DNA of 64,000 nucleotides, taken from the NCBI GenBank assembly GCA_964420925.1, contig CAYQVB010000041.1:28376-92375 (forward strand), read 5' to 3'. The notes below the pieces were generated by a model. That model was not told where the DNA came from and made no database searches. It worked only from the letters and a program-made list of their open reading frames with translations. Shown piece after piece: positions 61,467 through 64,000 of the stretch (positions within the stretch are counted from its first letter, which is position 1; the number at the start of each line of letters is the position of its first letter). Source of the stretch: JAJEAD01 sp964420925 (lineage in GTDB: Bacteria; Pseudomonadota; Gammaproteobacteria; HK1). Both the position numbers and the translations under genes were made by a program.

Positions 61467-62501
61467 ATGGCAAAAAGAAAGGGTGACGCGGCAGGAGAGG
61501 GAGACGCGCGCCGCGCGGGCGGGAGCCGCTCGCAATCTCGAGGCAGGAAGCGCGGCAAGTCCGGGGGCAAGGGAGACGATGCATCCGGGCGGGGCGCCGG
61601 GGGCAAGGCAGGCGCACGAGGCAGGCCGGACGCCGGCAGCGGGGGAAACGGCAAGGGAAAATCGAAGGCGGGAAAGGACGCAAAAGGCGCCGGCAAGAAA
61701 GCGCGCAGGAAGGAGAAGAAGGAGTTCAACGCCCGCTACGAGCAGGAGCTCTCCCGCCAGCACATCGAGCTCGTCAAGCTCCAGGAGTGGATCAAGCACG
61801 AGGGCCTCAGGATCGTCGTCATCTTCGAAGGCCGGGACGCGGCGGGCAAGGGCGGGGTCATCAAGCGCATCACCCAGTGCCTCAACCCGCGGGTATGCCG
61901 CGTGGTGGCGCTCGGCACGCCGACGGAGCGCGAGAAGACCCAGTGGTACTTCCAGCGCTACGTCCCCAACCTGCCGGCGGCGGGCGAGATGGTGCTCTTC
62001 GACCGGAGCTGGTACAACCGCGCCGGGGTGGAACGGGTGATGGGCTTCTGCACGGAGACCGAGTACCGCGAGTTCCTGCGCTCCTGTCCGGAGTTCGAAC
62101 GGATGCTGGTGCGCTCCGGCATTCAGCTCCTCAAGTACTGGTTCTCGGTGAGCGACGAGGAGCAGGAAAAACGTTTCCGGTCGCGCATCACCGACCCCAC
62201 CAAGCGCTGGAAGCTGAGCCCGATGGATCTCCAGTCGCGCTCGCGCTGGATGGAGTACTCCCGGGCCAAGGACGAGATGTTCGCCCACACCGACATCAAG
62301 CAGGCGCCCTGGTACGTGGTGAACGCGGACAACAAGAAGGCAGCGCGCCTCAACTGCATCAATCACCTGCTCGGCGTGATCCCCTACGAGGATCTCACGC
62401 CCGAGCCGATCGAGCTGCCGCCGCGCCAGGATGCGATCGGCTACGTGCGCCCGCCCGTCAGCGACCAGACCTTCGTGCCGGAAGCCTACGTGGCGCCGTA
62501 G
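61467..62501 (+). CDS. ppk2: Polyphosphate kinase 2
   Basis: A 344-residue PPK2, which moves phosphate between polyphosphate and nucleoside phosphates. Walker A is EGRDAAGKGG (121-130), the lid/Walker B region is FDRSWYNR (178-185), and CPEFERMLVRSGIQLLKYWFSVS (split: CPEFERMLVRSG, IQLLKYWFSVS) is family-specific. The class I single-domain core (about residues 85-344) is preceded by an ~80-residue Lys/Arg/Gly-rich low-complexity tail unusual for the family, which could bind polyphosphate or nucleic acid. A single gene following the GST gene. Confidence 0.93.
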   Translation: MAKRKGDAAGEGDARRAGGSRSQSRGRKRGKSGGKGDDASGRGAGGKAGARGRPDAGSGGNGKGKSKAGKDAKGAGKKARRKEKKEFNARYEQELSRQHIELVKLQEWIKHEGLRIVVIFEGRDAAGKGGVIKRITQCLNPRVCRVVALGTPTEREKTQWYFQRYVPNLPAAGEMVLFDRSWYNRAGVERVMGFCTETEYREFLRSCPEFERMLVRSGIQLLKYWFSVSDEEQEKRFRSRITDPTKRWKLSPMDLQSRSRWMEYSRAKDEMFAHTDIKQAPWYVVNADNKKAARLNCINHLLGVIPYEDLTPEPIELPPRQDAIGYVRPPVSDQTFVPEAYVAP

Positions 62502-62681
62502 TCCCGTTCCGGACACCGGCATTCGCGGACGGAGAGCAGCCCGCGAAATTCCCGCCTTCCCGGATGGGGATGGCGGGCGCGCCCGCACGAGCAAGGCGGA
62601 CGCTCACCGAGCTTGCCGGCGCTCCCCGCCGGCGGGCGCGTGCGTGACCGATCGAGACGGTGAGCGCTGGAAGGGTTCGGG

Positions 62682-63044
62682 TCAGCGGCGGAAACCGTAC
62701 TCCAGGACGAAGAACTGCGGATTCAGCGCCGCCATCGGCTCGCGCACCTTGGCGAGCTCGGCCTCGGGGCCGTGCACTTCCAGGCGCGTGATCTCGGAGA
62801 TCTTCGCCGCTTCCTGGAGCAGGTCGCCCACGTTCTCGACATGGGCGAGCAACGCCTCTCCGCTCACGTAGCCTTCCCGGCAAAAGGCGGCCTCGCCGTC
62901 GAAGCTGAATCCGTAGTACAGGCACCCGGACTCGGTTTCGGTGCGGGCGACGAAGCGCTCGCAGAGCGCCTTGAAGGCGCCGAGGTTGTCCGCAGGCACG
63001 TGGAAGTAGGGCACGATGGTGCAGCAGGTGTCGTCGGTGGCCAT
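62682..63044 (-). CDS. Antibiotic-biosynthesis-monooxygenase (ABM) fold protein
   Basis: A 120-residue dimeric alpha/beta-barrel protein. CTIVPYFHVPADNLGAFKALCERFVARTETESGCLYYGFS (split: FKALCERFVARTETES) matches ABM/EthD-like ferredoxin folds, which include cofactor-free monooxygenases and many of unknown role. GGAGAG lies 6 nt before ATG 63044. A single gene. Confidence 0.75.
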   Translation of the reverse strand: MATDDTCCTIVPYFHVPADNLGAFKALCERFVARTETESGCLYYGFSFDGEAAFCREGYVSGEALLAHVENVGDLLQEAAKISEITRLEVHGPEAELAKVREPMAALNPQFFVLEYGFRR

Positions 63045-63130
63045 GTCGATCTCTCCGGGGTCGGGCGCGCCATTGTAGCGGCGAAGCGCCGACAACGAAG
63101 CGCCCACCGCGCCTTCCCCTGAAACGCGAA

Positions 63131-63153
63131 GCGGCGGCCGAGGAGGCCGCCGC
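63131..63153 (-). terminator. Hairpin after the Asp-Gly-Asp-Met repeat gene
   Basis: GCGGCGGCC (63131-63139) and GGCCGCCGC (63145-63153) form a perfect 9-bp stem with a 5-nt loop, followed on the minus strand by TTC. It lies downstream of the leftward gene at 63203-63868 and upstream of the ABM gene. Likely terminator. Confidence 0.55.
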
Positions 63154-63202
63154 CTTGCGATTCGTGCCGGCGTCGGGCGCAGCCGGCGGATGGCTCGGGC
63201 TG

Positions 63203-63868
63203 TCAGCCCATGTCGTCGCCGTCCATGTCACCATCCATGTCTCCATCCATGTCTCCATCCATATCGCCGTCCATGTCACCATCCATATCGCCGTCCATGT
63301 CTCCGTCCATATCGCCATCCATGTCGCCGTCCATGTCGCCGTCGCCCATGTCGCCATCCATGTCGCCGCCGGCGCCGCCGGGACCGGTAGTCCCTCTCGA
63401 CGCGCCCCAGGCCCCGGTCAGGGTGTCGTACATGAAGTTGCCCATCACGTCCTCGTGGTGGGAACCGTAGAACTGGCCGCTGATCAAGCCGCCCTCAGCG
63501 GAAGCGCCCTGGAAGCCGCTGCCGCCGACGGCTACGTCGTCCCAGTTGTGGCCGTCGTACTCGTTGTCGTTGTTGATGCCTTCGACATCGCTGAACTCGA
63601 TGTCGACGGTGCCCGCGTCCATGTCGAGGTCCATTTGGGCATTGCCCTGCACCCCCGCGTCGCCTTCGGCGGCGGAGTCCATCCCGAGCATGACGCCCTG
63701 CCAGGTGGCGGTGAACCCGTCGGCCTCACCGGGCGCGCCTTCGCTCTCGGTGTCCCCCCTCGGCCACGTGTACGTATCGACGGAAACCCCGGCGGCCGGC
63801 GCGGTGTAGACGGCAAAGCCCCGCTCACCGAGCCAGGCCCCGTAGCCGTATGCACCGGCATAGACCAT
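63203..63868 (-). CDS. Beta-barrel-like protein with Asp-Gly-Asp-Met repeat tail, probably 5'-truncated
   Basis: A 221-residue reading frame. The first ~165 residues carry short strand-rich motifs (VDIEFSDVEGI, GLISGQFYGSHHEDVMGNFMYD) like the C-terminal barrel of transferrin-binding-protein-like surface proteins. The rest is an acidic tail of about 14 units of DGDM. No signal peptide is present, and an in-frame stop lies 24 bp upstream of the ATG within an inverted repeat. The gene therefore looks like the 3' part of a longer secreted or surface protein cut by insertion. The acidic repeats resemble calcium-binding Asp-rich tails. Confidence 0.55.
   Translation of the reverse strand: MVYAGAYGYGAWLGERGFAVYTAPAAGVSVDTYTWPRGDTESEGAPGEADGFTATWQGVMLGMDSAAEGDAGVQGNAQMDLDMDAGTVDIEFSDVEGINNDNEYDGHNWDDVAVGGSGFQGASAEGGLISGQFYGSHHEDVMGNFMYDTLTGAWGASRGTTGPGGAGGDMDGDMGDGDMDGDMDGDMDGDMDGDMDGDMDGDMDGDMDGDMDGDMDGDDMG
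63207..63372 (-). repeat. Twelve-bp tandem repeat array encoding DGDM
   Basis: About 14 near-identical copies of a 12-bp unit (on the minus strand, GATGGCGACATG and variants such as GACGGTGACATG). Variation is mostly at synonymous third positions, so the peptide repeat is kept. Copy number is likely variable between strains. Confidence 0.8.
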
Positions 63869-63976
63869 ATGTGTAGCTCCACATATGGTTTATTGTGGGG
63901 TGTGAAGTTTTATGTGGAGTTGACTTGCCGTTGCACATTGGATCAGTGCCTTAGGCTTCGATTACTCCACATAAAA
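63864..63976. repeat. AT-rich inverted repeats with CTCCACATA motifs at the window edge
   Basis: Two perfect inverted repeats: ACCATATGTG/CACATATGGT (63864-63873 and 63880-63889) and TTTTATGTGGAGT/ACTCCACATAAAA (63908-63920 and 63964-63976). CTCCACATA occurs three times (63877-63885, 63965-63973 and inverted at 63911-63919). The tract is markedly AT-rich and meets the truncated gene. It suggests the end of an insertion element or a recombinase site; the rest would lie beyond 64000. Confidence 0.6.
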
Positions 63977-64000
63977 TTCGATGATCGATCTCCCGGGGGC

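Noticed and set aside
63207..63372. Regular short repeats resembling a CRISPR array
   Set aside because: Units are contiguous 12-mers without spacers and encode a DGDM peptide repeat in frame; no cas genes are nearby.
1..64000. tRNA, rRNA, riboswitch and prophage structural genes
   Set aside because: I scanned by eye for cloverleaf ends, rRNA signatures and phage head/tail genes and found none that I could support.

Overview
The window is 64 kb of GC-rich (about two thirds G+C by eye), gene-dense DNA from a Gram-negative bacterium. The evidence is a TonB-dependent receptor ending in an aromatic residue, Tat signal peptides, tripartite TRAP transporters, an ABC dipeptide-type importer and secreted proteins. 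Dispersed palindromes of the type ATTCCCGC-N-GCGGGAAT and the overall gene content fit a Pseudomonadota, probably a marine or host-associated gamma- or alphaproteobacterium. No rRNA, tRNA or housekeeping marker fixes the taxon. Most of the window is accessory catabolism, transport and mobile-element debris.

Layout. 1-8.4 kb: start of a Tat-exported solute-binding protein, three luciferase-like (LLM) flavin oxidoreductases, a Fic AMP-transferase, a ureohydrolase-fold protein with an altered metal site, and a Nudix hydrolase. 8.4-14 kb: a 176-bp palindromic element that runs into the start of a methyltransferase gene, a MoxR ATPase/VWA pair, a small coiled-coil membrane protein and a PLP decarboxylase-like enzyme. 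14-17.6 kb: an island of clearly lower GC holding a two-gene membrane system (a MinD/ParA-type ATPase fused to five membrane spans and an exported C-terminal domain, plus a small two-span protein) and a broken IS21-type transposase. This is the best candidate for an undescribed system.

17.6-30.1 kb: a likely degradation locus. It has a phosphotriesterase-family hydrolase, FAD hydroxylase, gentisate-dioxygenase-like bicupin, amidohydrolase, alpha/beta hydrolase, two LLM oxidoreductases, a fumarylacetoacetate-hydrolase-family enzyme and a TAXI-type TRAP transporter. Together they look like hydrolysis, ring hydroxylation, ring cleavage and hydrolysis of the cleaved product, with dedicated uptake. 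30.5-32.1 kb: two toxin-antitoxin modules. 32.1-36.1 kb: a dipeptide-type ABC importer (BCDF order, no binding protein in the operon). 36.3-39.3 kb: a DctPQM TRAP transporter. 39.4-40.4 kb: a FitAB-like toxin-antitoxin pair and a gutted serine recombinase.

40.4-49.3 kb: RraA-like aldolase, nitrilase-type amidase, family-5 binding protein, rhamnonate-dehydratase-like enolase-superfamily enzyme, a hicBA pair, a hydratase, peptide deformylase, phytanoyl-CoA dioxygenase family protein and an SDR. 49.5-57 kb: a secreted zinc metalloprotease followed by a tandem paralogue that has lost the zinc site, a dienelactone hydrolase and a TonB-dependent receptor. 57.2-63 kb: ABC-F ATPase, rhodanese, glutathione-transferase-like protein, polyphosphate kinase 2 and an ABM-fold protein. 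The right end is a gene with an Asp-Gly-Asp-Met repeat tail. Its 5' end runs into an AT-rich inverted-repeat sequence, possibly the edge of a mobile element lying beyond the window.
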